Under the pieces are notes generated by a model. It saw nothing but the letters and a program-made list of their open reading frames with translations. It made no database searches and was not told the origin of the DNA. 64,000 nt of DNA from Panax quinquefolius. Its lineage: Eukaryota; Streptophyta; Magnoliopsida; Apiales; Araliaceae. The position numbers were made by a program, and so were the translations under genes. Shown here piece after piece: positions 1-12,555 of this stretch. Every line of letters starts with the position of its first letter. Position 1 is the first letter of the stretch. The DNA lies in the NCBI GenBank assembly GCA_020205615.1, contig CM035168.1:6018237-6082236 (forward strand), given 5' to 3'.

Positions 1-1126
1 GAAGTACTATTCTTTTCAAGTTAAGGGATGTTATTTTCTTCTTAAATGATATTATTTTCTTCAATATCATTATACCGAAATATTGGTGAACTTTTTAATC
101 AAATTTGGAACTTTTTTTGTTGGGGTTACTATTCACGATATCGACACTATTATTCACGATACCTGACACTATTCACGAATCTGGCAAGATATTCACGTAA
201 AAATTAAATTTTTCATTTTTTGTCCAAAATATCTATTATGGATACTAACTTTGATTGTATCCATGTTTTGATCATTCTTGAATTTTACTTCACTACGGTT
301 ATTTATGAAGTATTTTTGAACTTGGATTGTTTGAAATACGAATCCTTAATATTTGTTCTTTTGTTTCATTGGATTCATTTTTTTTAAAATATTTTTCATC
401 ATCCTCAGTCCTAAATGATGATATTACTGAATATCTTTGGTCTGTAGTGCAAAGATGAATGAATTTTGATGAATATCTTTGGCCTGTAGTGCAAAGATGT
501 ACAGGTGTTGAGATGAACATGACCAACTGATGAATATCTTTGGCCTGTAGTGCAAAGATGAATATTTGATTCAAGATGAATATTGATTGATGTTAAAGGG
601 ATAAAATATTGATGATGGACTTTTAAATTCATAGATTATAGTAGATTTCATTCTCTATGTAACTCATCTATGAATTATTATTTCCGCTGCGAATATTGAT
701 CTGAAACTTGTTGTCTATTGTATTTTATCAGATTTTTCCCTGTTGAAGACTAACGATAATTTGTTCTATATTATCTTAGTCATAATATTCTTTACTGGGA
801 TAGTTGAGCTCACCCTTTTCCTTTTTGTTCCATTTTTCTTCTCAGGAGGCGGGAATGTAGCGAATACTAGTCGGGGTATAGAATGAAGGTTCTAGAAAGT
901 TATTTTAGTAGTCCTCACCATTTTTGTAAAATAATGTACCAATAATTGTAATGAGGACTTATTTGGGTGTGAATATTGTCTAGATGGCAATATTTGTATT
1001 TAAACTCACAGTTTAAGTGTTGTCGTATTTTGCTCGACAATTGTATTAATAAAGTTGTAGTTATTTCTGTACCATGTTATTGACGACTCAAAATGGGTGA
1101 TGTATAACTATTTTGGGGGTGTCACA
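1..1126 (+). repeat. 3' part of a gypsy-type LTR (family A, + orientation), cut by the window edge
   Basis: The stretch matches the downstream half of the solo LTR at 23377-31056: the same TTCTTCTTAAATGATATT block near its start, the same ATTCACGA-type short repeats near 130-200, the same GTGAGCTCAC-type block near 800, and an end in GGGGGTGTCACA. It carries three copies of a small stem-loop motif (ATCTTTG, about 11 nt, CAAAGAT) near 433, 476 and 536. It interrupts a gag reading frame that runs on the other strand immediately after it. Whether this is a solo LTR or the 3' LTR of a full element cannot be told because the left part lies outside. Confidence 0.8.
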
Positions 1127-1467
1127 TCCCACCAGTAGTTGGCTTCCCCCTTCATTATGTAAGTCATAAAAGAAATCTTTTGCGCATCACCTACGTTTGT
1201 AATCACAAACGCCTTCTCAATCTCTTTCATCCATGTCTGGGCCTCTAAAGGATCCGTCGTTCCTCGGAACTTCGGAAGACCCACACTCTTAAATTCCTTA
1301 AAGGTAGTTTTTCTCATTACCCTAAGAGCTATAGGAATCCCTCCCCCTACTTGGTTAATGTTGCCGTTAATAAATTAACGAACTCTTGCATAGGATTATT
1401 AGGACCCTCCTGATTTTCATTATGAGACTCGGCCTCTTGATTACGTTGTCTCCTTCTTGGCGGCATA
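1127..1467 (-). pseudogene. gag: Ty3/gypsy gag N-terminal fragment
   Basis: Read on the minus strand, a start at 1467 (MPPRRRQRNQEAE) opens a protein whose second half has the retrotransposon gag signature: a LPKFRGTTDPLEAQTWMKEIEK segment, here given in part, then an aromatic GEANYWW block. Gag forms the particle that packages element RNA. A short frame break lies between the proline/arginine-rich start and the gag core, near 1320-1360. The frame stops at 1127, where an LTR in the opposite orientation begins, so capsid C-terminus, zinc knuckle and pol are absent from this window. The sequence resembles gag of Tekay/Del-like chromoviruses, an assignment from family knowledge. Confidence 0.8.
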
Positions 1468-1753
1468 ATTCTGATTAAATAAATAAAGTTTCATTATTAT
1501 TTATTTAACTACTTAGTTATCATTCTCAAATAACAACTCATACCACAACAAGCACATTAAATAAAAACTTCATTATATTAATATGCTTTCATAGTCAAAA
1601 CTATTTACATCATGGTTCCTTACCCAAAAGCTATTACATCACTATCCCGCGATTGACTTTTACAAAAATTGGGATTTACAAAAAGACTACCCTTTAATTA
1701 TACAAAAGAGTGTTTTACGCCACTACTTATATACAAAAAGATCTAACGATCTA

Positions 1754-2410
1754 CTAACACTGTCGTACGGCATTCTCAAATTTCTCATTTTCCAGTATTG
1801 ACACAATATCTCGACTTATAGTATGTCGAGTCTGCCCGGACTCAATGGAATAACAAGCAATTTTTAGCTTAAAATCCTCATGAGCGCATTCGTGGATGTA
1901 CGACATCCTAGCTATCTTTTGGTCTTTTTCAACCAGTTTCTTTCAAAGCCCTACGTCCTCTTCCTTATAGTCTCTCGCCTTATCCGACATCAGCACTTTC
2001 TCATCATGCTCCGACTCAAAATCCACCTCTGCAGATTCCTTCGCCTCATATAGGGCAGTTATCTCCTCATTCTATGTCTGCACTACAGTGCGCAGATGCA
2101 CATTCCTATCCAACACTGCCAGATACAATGATCTCATTGCATCCGGAGGTGTTGGCTCCTGAGTAGGTATCACCGTGTTAATCGATGTTACCTACATCTC
2201 CTCCTCTACGTCAATCATCATGTTAAGATATGACGTTATCTCCATTGTCTCCTTAGAGTATTCCTCCTCAGAGATGTACTCTTCTATATCCGAGTCTTCT
2301 AGAACCACTATCGGTACTTCCGTCACTGGCATCGGTACAATCTCCACTTGGTTCACTGACTTTTCACTTAACACTTCAATGTCTCTAAACATCAAGCTAT
2401 CGTTTGACAT
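1754..2410 (-). pseudogene. Accessory ORF between PBS and gag of the gypsy element
   Basis: I do not recognise this protein. On the minus strand one frame of 219 codons runs from an ATG at 2410 to a stop at 1754, broken only by three internal stops (two TAG, one TGA). It is acidic in its first third (EDSDIEEYISEEEYSKET) and rich in Glu, Lys and Ala with heptad-like spacing in the rest, so a coiled coil is plausible. It sits between the primer-binding site and the gag start, a place where most Tekay elements have only leader. Extra 5' ORFs are known from Ogre/TAT elements, but I see no residue match. It could be a captured fragment or a lineage-specific accessory gene; function unknown. Confidence 0.55.
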
Positions 2411-2633
2411 CTACAAAACACATAACACGTTGATTAGTACATAATACACAATAATATAAGCACAAATCACATTTAATTTATTTAAGATTAATTTTCATCT
2501 TTTAAATCTTTCGGCACTGAGTTTTCTCAATACCTTATTAATTCAATTGACTTGAATTTCATTCTTCAGACTTTACCTTCCTTACACGATTATTAGCCTA
2601 AGGTTCTTCCCCCCTTAAGTTTTATAACCTAAT

Positions 2634-2645
2634 GTTTTGATACCA
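2634..2645 (-). other. Primer-binding site of the gypsy element (initiator tRNA-Met type)
   Basis: On the minus strand the LTR end GGCGTCACA is followed after three bases by TGGTATCAAAAC, close to the usual plant PBS TGGTATCAGAGC that pairs with the 3' end of initiator tRNA-Met. It fixes the orientation of the element and marks 2649-5986 as its 5' LTR. Confidence 0.75.
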
Positions 2646-2648
2646 ACC

Positions 2649-5600
2649 TGTGACGCCCCCAAATTCGGGTATCTTCCAACCCGACATCTGGTACAACACG
2701 GTACTCATAACTATACAATCATTCCATTGAAATACAACATAATGAATGTAATTACTATCTTCTTATTACAATTAAAGTATAATCCTTCCTAGGTTCGTAA
2801 ACCGATTACATCATTTGTTGTTCGTAATGTATAATACATACAACATACTAATCTATTACACGATGGTTAAGTATTCATCTTAGCCTTGCCCTTATCTCTC
2901 TTAGCATTCTCAGTACGTTCATCCTTAACTGCAATCATATAATTCATGCAAGAAGTGAGCATAACAAGCTCAGCAAGTTTAACAAAGGATAACAGTAATA
3001 CCACATTCGTGAATTATATAACAATTCATACATAACTGAACAAATAGTTATGAAGTATTATAAAACAATAATAACATTTCATAACATTAATTCCTAAAGT
3101 ATAGAGTAGATTAGGAATTACAGGCAAATCGATAGACCATGAATAAGAGCTTCGCTTTTCATACTTGAAAAGGATATCACGATCTTAAGGTCAGACATCC
3201 AGATTACTTACGAGCACTTCTAGGTGATCAACCTATAGTACTTTCTATGTTGATCAACACTCATTCGTTAAACGTATTTATGTTTAACATTTGGCAAACT
3301 TCAGCGTGCCCATCGAATAATCGATGAAAAATACTTTTGTTTGTTCATGTACAAACCTTACCTTCACATCCGTACCAATTACTTGGCATAGGATAGCGTT
3401 AACATTTCTATATAGAAAGATACGAATATTAATCAATCTATATCTTATGAGTAGTCTAGCCGAGTTAAATCGGCATTGACCCTTTTTCTTTAAAATCAAC
3501 CATGCAATTCAAAGACAATGAATCACATAAAACTTGACTAACTTGAAGGTTAGACAAGCGTTAAGAAAACTTGCCTTTTAAGCGTCTTCAAATAACTTAA
3601 TCGATCGACCACGACCTTTACGAATCAACATGATATATTCACATAAAGACAACGTAATTAGCTATCAAACAATTATTCACATTGTTCCTACCAACTTCTT
3701 TCTCTTCTATGTCTTTGTTAACTTGATATCATTACTAAAGTCAATTCGACTTATTACCCCTCGTCTCGACTTATTAACCAACTTATGTTATTAACCGGAC
3801 TCTATCATCATTGGCAAAATACCAACGTTGTTTCCCGACTAGGGTTCATTGATAACACTAATTAACATTATTAACATGCATTCAATTCCTAAGTTCAATA
3901 CCATATACATTAGTATAGGTAGTATATGAATAGTTTTAATACACTTATGAAGTGCATAAACTTTACTCTTCTAGGTCTCTGAACAATTGCAGTTCAAACC
4001 TAAGTCATTCAATAAATACCCTGCACCCACGTCATGGTGTGACATCTTAGTACAAGATCATGGCGTTAAGGCCAAAGCGATTAGCGATACCAGTCCTTGG
4101 TCTCGGCTGCAAGCGGCGCGAGACTTCCTTCTATTAGTGGCTGCGTGGCCACTTTCGAAAGAGCTAATTACACTATGCCGCGTTGCGATGCGGCATTTAA
4201 AATTTAACTTTGTCTCAGCCATGGCAGCACCTCGACACCAAAAAAAATTTTTAACAGATAAAATTTAGGTGAGATTCTCGGAGCCATAACTTCTTCGTTA
4301 TAAGTCCGATTTGGTCCGTTCAAAAGCCTATATGTCATAAATGACATACTCTACGCGTTCATATAAGAATTTGACACTTTCGAATCCATTAACTCAAAAT
4401 TCACTATTGAGTTCATTTTTTTAAGCGTTCGTAAACGTTAATGAGCGTTCAATGCTCGTTTTCTTCGTTTTAAGTCAGAATCCGACGATTCTCAAACCCA
4501 CGACTCTTAAATAACCTAACTCATGTGTTGACATTGAAAAACAACATTTTCAAGTCTCACGGCAACTTTCGACTACCAATTCGTAATTTCAACGTTTTTC
4601 GACGTTTAACGTCTATTTTCGTGAAATTCGCCATAACTTCGTTACTAACATTCTTTAAGCCAAATCACATGAAATACTCCATGGACTTCATATCTACATC
4701 CTAACCAAGTAAGATGCACATATTTACGTATTGATGGAGTTCAATTGTTTATCAACAATCAATATTTTCATGATTTTAAGCTATATCAAACCTTATGATT
4801 TCTATGAATTCATGACTTATAGAGATTGAATCTATAACAAGTCATCCTTATTCCACCATACTAGATATACACCACCCATTTATGATTCTCCATACTAAAA
4901 GAAAACCAAAAGAGATGGAATTAGAATTAAGGAGTATTACCTTAAGAACTCTTAGGTAATCTTGAAAAACTCTTAAGCAAAGCTTCAAAGTGTATTATTG
5001 GTTGAGTCTAGCTCTCTCTCTCTCAATAATCTAGGTTGGCAATTTGAAAAACTCACAAAAGACCAATCCTAGCTTTCTATTTATAGAAAATGAAATGGAG
5101 GGCAAATTGGACAATACACCACCACCTCCTTACTATTCAACACTTTGTCACCAAGTAAAATACTTGGTGACCAAGTGTTAGGCTTGCCTTGCACACCAAG
5201 GGCCGGCCCACCATGCCCATGGGTCATCCCTATGGGTTGCCACATGGGTTTTACCCATTCGGTGACCTACCGGTTCGATTTTCTTGCATTGGGCTTAACC
5301 AATCTAATATTGGGCCTTGACTTGGGCTTAACACATTAATTCATTAGACTTACCTATACAATTGATTGGACCAAACATAATCCAACTCAAATGAATTATC
5401 ATCAAGTCTTAACTTAATCCCATAATATCAATCGTATTCCATACGTATAATTCACGTATTCTCTCTGTATAATACTCGTACGATAATCGTATTGTACTTC
5501 ATATTAACTCATCGTATTATATGTAGATACTAGATAGTATCATATTTGTATAACACATGCTTTAACAATAACGCAATTCCTTCTACGCGTTTCATTTCCT

Positions 5601-5986
5601 TCTCGGAAATCATTTCACTCAACCCTTAGGTTTTAAGTCCGCAGGCGAAAACTTTGTTTGCCATAAATGAAATATTATTAGATATTTCATCTTATCTCTA
5701 TATTCTATCATTACGCGTTTCTTGGAATTTCAAAATAATTCCCCGAGCAGAAATGGATGAATAGTGTTTTTACGGAAATTTCTCGAAAAACAGTTATTTT
5801 CATCTCGAAAATTCTAAACAATTAATTCTAGTACGTAGCCAAATTACTAACCACATTAGCACATTCTAGGTCATAGAACGACCTTCACATAGCTTACTCA
5901 CAAAATAAATCAATTAAATTCATTTCATCCACATAATCAAATAAAAATTTAATTATCATAGAAATTCGATTTTCTCGGGCGTTACA
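2649..5986 (-). repeat. Long 5' LTR (about 3.3 kb) of the gypsy element
   Basis: The ends are TGTGACGCCC on the left and CGGGCGTTACA on the right, so on the minus strand it starts TGTAACGCCC and ends GGGCGTCACA, matching TG...CA. The PBS lies directly inside the left end, and the right end abuts a broken copia zinc knuckle, so this is the outer edge of the element. The first 430 bases are shared with a fragment at 45715. At 3338 bases it is long for a plant LTR. No gene is seen in it; the small open frames are not supported. Confidence 0.8.
5077..5085 (-). promoter_or_regulatory. TATA box of the gypsy LTR
   Basis: TATAAATAG on the minus strand, in a pyrimidine-rich setting with CTCTCTCTCTCTC at about 5012-5025 downstream on that strand. 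It is the best candidate for the LTR promoter, and its orientation agrees with PBS and gag. Confidence 0.55.
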
Positions 5987-7511
5987 ACAAAGGCTTCTGT
6001 CAATTGTGTGATCAACAAGGTCATAGTGCCAAACGTTGACCTCGTGTCCGCCCTGATTTCTCTACAGACTCCCATCGCTAACTACTGCGCCACCGCTTCC
6101 CCCACGACCACCAAATTAGCTTCTTGATTCCACCGCATCTCATCATATCACGATGATCTCAACAATCTCTCACTCACCTCGGCATATGAAGGTTCTGGAT
6201 ATTATTATAGGTGACGCAGTTTCATGCGCATAACTCATCTTGGCAATGCAACTCTTCCCACTTATTCCAAACCTTTGCCTTATCTAATGTTCTTTGTGTT
6301 CCTTCCATCAAGAAAAATTTGCTTTCGGGTCTCTCAATTCTTTAAATCCAATAATACATCTATTGAATTTTTCCCGCTTATTTTTGGTGAAGGATCTTGC
6401 ATGGGGGTGACTCTCATTCGCGGCCGGAATAATAATGATGTGTACGAGTGGCCTCGGTCTTTGTCTCCTCCAACACCCTTTCATTGCTTTGGTTGGTATG
6501 AAAGCTCCATTGATCAATCGCACAGACGGCAGCCATCCCTCCTCCGTATTCTACATCATCTTGTTACCTCTTGCAACCTCCTCTCGCTACATCCTCTAGT
6601 GAAATAAATTGTGATTCATGTTTTTGTAATAAAAGCCGAGGCTTCCTTTTCATGTATCTTCTCTCGAGAGTCTTGGTCCCTTAGATTTAATTTACACGAT
6701 GTTTGGGGCTGACTCAAAGAACTTCAACGAAGGTTCTCGTTTTTATGTAATTTTTGTTGATCATTTTACCAAATATATTTGGTTATATCCTATTTGTCAT
6801 AAATCTGATGTTTTACCATCTTCCCAAATTCAAAATCACTTGTTGAAAACTATTTTAAAAATGTATTGTTTCCACTTTTTCGGATAATGGGGCGAGTACA
6901 TCACAATGAAAGAATATTTTGCTACCCATGGCATCACCAACCTCACTACTCCTCCACACACCTCAACACAATGGAACCAATGAATGCCGTCATCTGACAC
7001 ATAGTGGACACTTGGTCTTACCATGCTCATCGTGACATCACTTCCCTCTCTTTCCGGCCCCATGCTTTTTAGTCGCCACGTGCATTACTCATTAATCGCC
7101 TTCCTACTCCCACTCTTCAACTTAAATCCCCATTTGAATCTCTTTTTTTGGTGATCCGCCAAATTATCTCAAGCTTCGTCTCTTTGGTACATTTGTCTTA
7201 CCCATGGCTACGTCACGTATGCTTAAGCACAAACTTGACTCTCATTCAGCGTCCATGTGTTTTTCTAGGTTATTCTCTCACTCGAGTGCCTATAAGTTCC
7301 TTGATCCCACTACCCAACGCCTATTCATCTCTCGCCATATCCGTTTTGTTGAATCTGAATTTCCATATACTACCTCCCCCATTTTACTTTATCCTCTTCT
7401 TCCCTTCCCCATTGGACATCTTCATTTGACATTCCTCCTCCATCACCTGTCCCTCCATCTTTATCCTCTCCTCCTCCTCCTCATTTAGCCACGCCAGATC
7501 TTGTTGCCTGT
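5987..7511 (+). pseudogene. copia-1 polyprotein, 5' part: zinc knuckle, protease, integrase (decayed)
   Basis: A Ty1/copia polyprotein can be followed on the + strand through several frames. A CCHC knuckle (CQLCDQQGHSAKR, last Cys lost to a stop) begins at about 6000. Relics of the protease follow at 6120-6170 (SHH after a damaged catalytic triad), then the pre-integrase region at 6220-6600. The integrase core has VDHFTKYIWLYP near 6750, a degraded DNGGEY near 6886 and TPQHNGTNE near 6960. The stretch to 7511 (KFLDPTTQRLFISRH) is the region after the core. Stops and frameshifts are frequent, so it is not functional. Its 5' end is cut at 5986 by the gypsy LTR, and it is interrupted at 7511 by a solo LTR, resuming at 10253. 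Confidence 0.85.
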
Positions 7512-9457
7512 TGTAACACCCCAAAAATAGGTATACATCACTCATCTTGAGTGCATGAAATATGATGTACGAATCTAATCTACAATCTTAAATATACAAC
7601 AAGAGTCATGAGTTTTAATACAAATATTGTCTTCAGACAATATCCACTCTCGAAATAAGTCCTCATTACAATTATTATCACACTATTTCATAGAATAGTG
7701 AGGACTACTAATGCTATCATCTGGACCATCACTCTGTTCTCCGACTAGTCCCTGCTACGTTCTCATTTCATGAAGAGAACAATGAAAGCAAAAGGGTGAG
7801 CTCAACTAGCCCAGTAAGAAATATTATGACTAAGATAATGCAAAAAAAATTATCGTTAGCCTTGAATGATGTTAAACCGATATAACAAACATCAAGTTTA
7901 ATCTGCAATGGAACAAGCAATCCATTAAAAGAGTCAGTAGAGAATAAAATCTACTATCTTTTATGATTTAAAAGGTTTTTCATCACTTTTATCATTTGAG
8001 ACTCGACAATAAATAATCCATATCATCCCCGCATTCTGACGGCCAAGGATATTCATTAGTATCACGACCACAAATTATCCATACACTTCTGGACCAAGGA
8101 TATTCGTGTATTCATCAATTGTCATGATCATGCCAACAATCGTCCATCAATGCACTACGGGCCAATGAGGACTTTTACCACATCATTTGTAACATTACGG
8201 TCATGATTATACCGAATAATCCACAAGTCATAATCATACCAAGTCCATCTATGCACTACAGCCACGATGACTTTCAACATAATATAAACATGAGGATGAT
8301 GACAATGATATAAGAATTCAATAAAACAAGTTCAAGAATTAATTTATCCGAGAACCAATAACGTCCCAAATTATCAACATGATCATCGCTTTGTGGGGTA
8401 AAACTCAAGAATGCTCGGAAGAATATTTCCATGAAAAGATACTAGATGAAGCGCGAATATCGAGGATATTCCACTAATTTCATGGAGTATAAAAGCCAAA
8501 ACTTTAACCAATTTGAGTATAATAAAGAATGGAATAACAAAAGAAATCACCGGGCATGCGATAATCCTTGCAGACGGAGTTATTCCAACAAAATAATAAA
8601 TAACGGAACGGTCGTGCGTAAGCGCCGAGGCGGGATATTCCAATGAATAATAAATAACGGAACCGGTCGGTGAAATTCACAAGCGGGTGATGTTTCAATG
8701 AATAATAAATAACGAAACCAGGTCAAATGCGTAAACGCATTGCGGACATGATGTTCCAACGAGAATAATAAAGAATGGAATAACGAAGAATTTCACCGTG
8801 TATGCGGTGCCATACGGATAGGTTATTCCAACATAATAATAAAGAATGGAATAATAGAAGAATTTCACCAAGTATAGGGTAGTCCGCGTATATAGGTTAT
8901 TCCAACAGAATAATAAAGAATGGAATACCAAAAGTTCTCTTCATGAATACGAAAGAAATAATACCCCTTACCATAAAAGAAGAGTATTCCGACTGGTAGG
9001 GCGAGGATATTCTTGAAGAAAACTTGCACTACGCTCAAAGCTTCTTAAAACTCTAAAGAAATACGCTCAAGATTATAGAAGAGAATTCTCTGAATTTCTA
9101 GTGTGATTTCAATTCTAACTAAGCTTCATATTTATAGGAAAATAGAAGGATACTATTTAGGAAAAATCACGGACGCACAGTATATAAATTCGAACGAAGT
9201 TCACGGGTTTGGTGCTGGCCAATTAGAAGAGAAAAAGAAAAACAAACTAACACATGACAAGTTAAGGACTTTAACCAAAGAGGAATTGGCCTTATTCGTA
9301 GGTTTGATAGCATTATAGAATTTTTCAACCAACAATGTGCAAGCTTTGAAAACATCACACATCCTGCCAACTTTATTCACCACGACCACCCACTCACCCA
9401 TATTCACAGTACACACACACACACATGATTTCAAAATCTACCCACACAAGTCCCTTT

Positions 9458-9500
<43 letters not shown>

Positions 9501-10252
9501 CGTATATATATATATACTCAATCAATTATTTTGAAAAATGGGTAACCGGGGGTCCAATAAATACTTCATAAAAATCACCTCAATATTTTTAACAACATTT
9601 ATCATCATTATTATAATTCACAATATTAATCGACCAGGTCGTTCCCATGAAAGAGGGGCTTTCCAATAAGAATTTCTCCCTATCAAGCGCCTGATTAGGT
9701 GACCAAACCTCTCTTTGTGAACTTCTGAACATCGTTAATATTGCAAATAATAATATTAATAACTCTGTCATCTCAATTATTGATTTAATAATATATAAAA
9801 TATCGATAATAATTGAATCAAATAACGTGAGATACTATACAACAATTCTTTGAAGCAATAATTGAACAAAACCGAGTGACTTCTCACGTAAGCATCGATA
9901 ATCAATACCGTGTTAACTACTATGCGACCACGCGTATTCCTATACTTTAACACCGGGTGTTTCAACGGTCAATCAGTAAAACTTCCGCCATTATTTTCAT
10001 AAAATATTTTGTCGTTTTCTCGATCCGACAATTATTCCGTTAGGGGGTCCACCAATGATTGTCTTGATAAATATTTAATATTCCTGTTAAAACGAATATT
10101 CCCAGCCACCAATCGAATATTATATAACTTGCGTACTTTGCAAAATTTATAAATATTACCTGACTATAACATTATATCAAATTCATTCCATAATATTTAA
10201 AAATGATATTTATAGAAAAATCATCTTTATTAAAAAAAGTTGGGGTCTTACA
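7512..10252 (-). mobile_element. Solo LTR (family A', about 2.74 kb) inside copia-1
   Basis: The left end is TGTAACACCCC and the right end TTGGGGTCTTACA, the same termini as the LTRs at 27421 and 35967. It interrupts the copia-1 frame between integrase and reverse transcriptase, and CTGT stands directly outside both ends (7508-7511, 10253-10256). Its length equals that of the solo LTR at 24868 without its insert, and no gag-pol lies inside. About 8440-8960 holds tandem units of roughly 60-70 bases built on AATAATAAAGAATGGAATAAC. A (TA)n tract lies at 9461-9520. A minus-strand TATA (CTATAAATAT) is at about 9128-9137. Confidence 0.85.
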
Positions 10253-12035
10253 CTGTAGTCCTCTCACCACAACAACAAAGAGTCACCGTACACTCATGTC
10301 ACCCCTCGACCCAGTGCAACAATCTCTCATCCCCACTTAGTCACGCCTTACTATCTATCTTGCCACCATCATCACCATCCCCACCACCTCCCATCCAACC
10401 CATCCCATGATCACTTTCGTGCAAAAAATAATATTTTTAAACCTCGCCAACTTAATGTGACTACTAAACATCCTTTACTTGTCACCCTTGAACCATCTTG
10501 TGTATCTCGAACTCTTGACACCCAGTGTGGTGGCCGCCATGTCGATGAGTTTAATGCTTTGCTTGCAGTAATGGCAATTGGGAATTGGTCCTCCTCTCCA
10601 AACGAAATTTGGTGGGTTCTGCAGTGGGTCTTCCGAATCAAAAGAAAACCAAACGGATCTATTGGCCAGTCTGAGGCCCGTCTTGTAGCAAAAGGCTTTC
10701 ATCAACGTCCCGGTCTTGATTATCTTTGAGACATTTAGCCCGATTATAAAGCTTACCACCATTAGGTGTTGTGCTCTAACTTGGCTCTTGGCATGGCTAG
10801 CCTATTCAACAACTTGATGCTAATAATACTTTTCTCCAGGGATCTCTTTCCGAGAAAGTTTACATGGCTAAACCCCGGGGTTTTGTTGATGATCAACTGC
10901 CTAATCATGTTTGTCGTCTCCACAAAGCCATCTATGGCCTTAAACAGGCTCCACGTGCTTGGTACACTGAGTTGGCCACGTTTCTTGTCTCTCAAAAGTT
11001 TGCCAACTCCAAAGCTGATACTTCTCTGTTCATCTACAATCATGATGGAATCATTGTCTATTTCTTGGTCTATGTTGATGACCTTCTCATCACTGGCAAT
11101 AATAGTCATTTTTTAGCCTCCTTTATTGCTGCATTGTCCTCCCGCTTCTCTGTAAAGGACATGGGTGCTCTCCACTACTTCCTTGGTGTTGAAGTAATAC
11201 CCACCTCCACCGTCGTTTCTTGTCCCAACACAAATATATTCATGATTTACTTATCTGCACCACCACCACGGTCTGAAAGGAGGCCACTACACCACTCTCC
11301 ACCACTACCGGACTTACTCTCACCGATGGGTGCGCCTCCATGGATGCTAATGAATTTCAAGTGTTGTCGGGTCCCTTGATACCTCTCACTAACCCGACCA
11401 AACATTACTTTTGCAATGAATAAAATTTCACAATTCATGCATAAACCGACTCAACTTTCTATTGGCAAGTCATTGTTAAGCGTCTCTTCTGATACCTCGA
11501 GGAACAATTCATCATGGCCTATCACTCACATGTAATCCTTCTACTTCATTATCGCCTTCTCTTATTCAGATTGGTGGCAATCCTGATGATTGCACATCTA
11601 CCACGGCCTACATTTTATTTTTGGGCGATAATGCTTATCTCTTGGGCCTCTCGAAGCGTGATCGGTTGCTCGCTCTTTTTACTTGAGGCGAGTATCGGGC
11701 GATTGTTGCCCTTCTTCTTTGAGTTATCGTGGGTTCAACATCTCTTGGGTGAGTTAGGTGCACTTCCTCCCACTTCACCGATGATTTATTGTGATAATGT
11801 GGGCGCTTACCTCTGCGTCAATCCGGTCTTCCACTCTCGCATGAAACATATAGCTATTGATTTTCACTTTGTGTGTGATCTTGTCATCAAGGGTTGACTT
11901 GAGTTTCTCATGTTTCTACTACTTGATCACCGGCGAGATGCTCTCACCAAACCACTCTCTCGCGACGGTTTACCTTCTTCGGACCAAGATTGGTGTCTCC
12001 GATGGAAGAACCATCTTGAGGCGATATAAGAGTCC
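10253..12035 (+). pseudogene. copia-1 polyprotein, 3' part: reverse transcriptase and RNase H (decayed)
   Basis: After the solo LTR the copia frame resumes. The RT begins near 10455 (TTKHPLLVTLEPSC) and runs through RIKRKPNGSIG and ARLVAKGFHQRPGLDYL at 10635-10729. After a frameshift it continues in a longer open stretch from 10864 with [17 protein letters not shown] and the active-site YVDD at about 11070. RNase H relics follow to about 12030: YCDNVGA near 11790, MKHIAIDFHFV near 11840, and a terminal DALTKPLS-type motif near 11937. The order protease, integrase, RT, RNase H is diagnostic of Ty1/copia. At least five frame breaks make it a pseudogene. Confidence 0.87.
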
Positions 12036-12232
12036 ATGATTCATCAACTGTACGAAATAAAATCCACCAAATTGTCTGATCTATCACTTATTGTAACTTT
12101 TCTTATACTTAGGATATTTGTTACCTTAATCTTAGGATATTACATTGCTTATTCTCTTTGTACTCTCTATAAAAACATTCTAAATACAAATGAATAGATA
12201 CTTTTTACCAAATCCTTTAGAACGGAATGAGT
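12036..12232 (+). repeat. Probable 3' non-coding and LTR remnant of copia-1
   Basis: Directly after the RNase H relic comes an AT-rich stretch with ATCTTAGGATATTACATTG and CTCTATAAAAACATTCTAAA, as expected of a short copia LTR with its TATA. No second LTR copy is in the window, so the boundaries are a guess. Confidence 0.35.
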
Positions 12233-12555
12233 GTATACATAATAAGTAAATATCATTTTTGGGAGTTGTGGGGTGGGCGGGGTGGGGTTGTATACATAAT
12301 CAGTAAATATTATTTTTTTTTTGGTAGTAGTGGGTGGTGGGAGTGGAGGTGAGACTGGGGGTGGGGGAGAGGGTGGGGGTGGGGGTGGGGTGGGTATATA
12401 TAATCACTGAATATTATCTTTTTACGAAAGGTGGGAGGTGGGGTGGGGTGGGGTGGGATGGAGTGGGGTGGATGGGGATGTATACATAATCACTGAATAT
12501 TATTTTTTTGGGGGCTAGGGGTAGGGGTGGGGGTGGGAGTGGGGTGGGTTGGGGG
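12233..12555 (+). repeat. G-rich degenerate minisatellite, first block
   Basis: Four units start with nearly the same AT-rich core, GTATACATAATCAGTAAATA, at 12233, 12290, 12394 and 12480. Each is followed by T-rich and then G-rich DNA (runs of GGGGTGGGGG). Unit length varies from about 57 to 105 because the G-rich part expands and contracts. The + strand has many G runs that could form quadruplexes. Confidence 0.8.

Noticed and set aside
4000..4270. 93-codon + strand frame in the gypsy LTR (3987-4268)
   Set aside because: No domain, weak start context, and inside an LTR whose promoter lies on the other strand.
10762..11109. 115-codon minus-strand frame
   Set aside because: Antisense of the copia-1 reverse transcriptase, which has clear RT motifs on the + strand.
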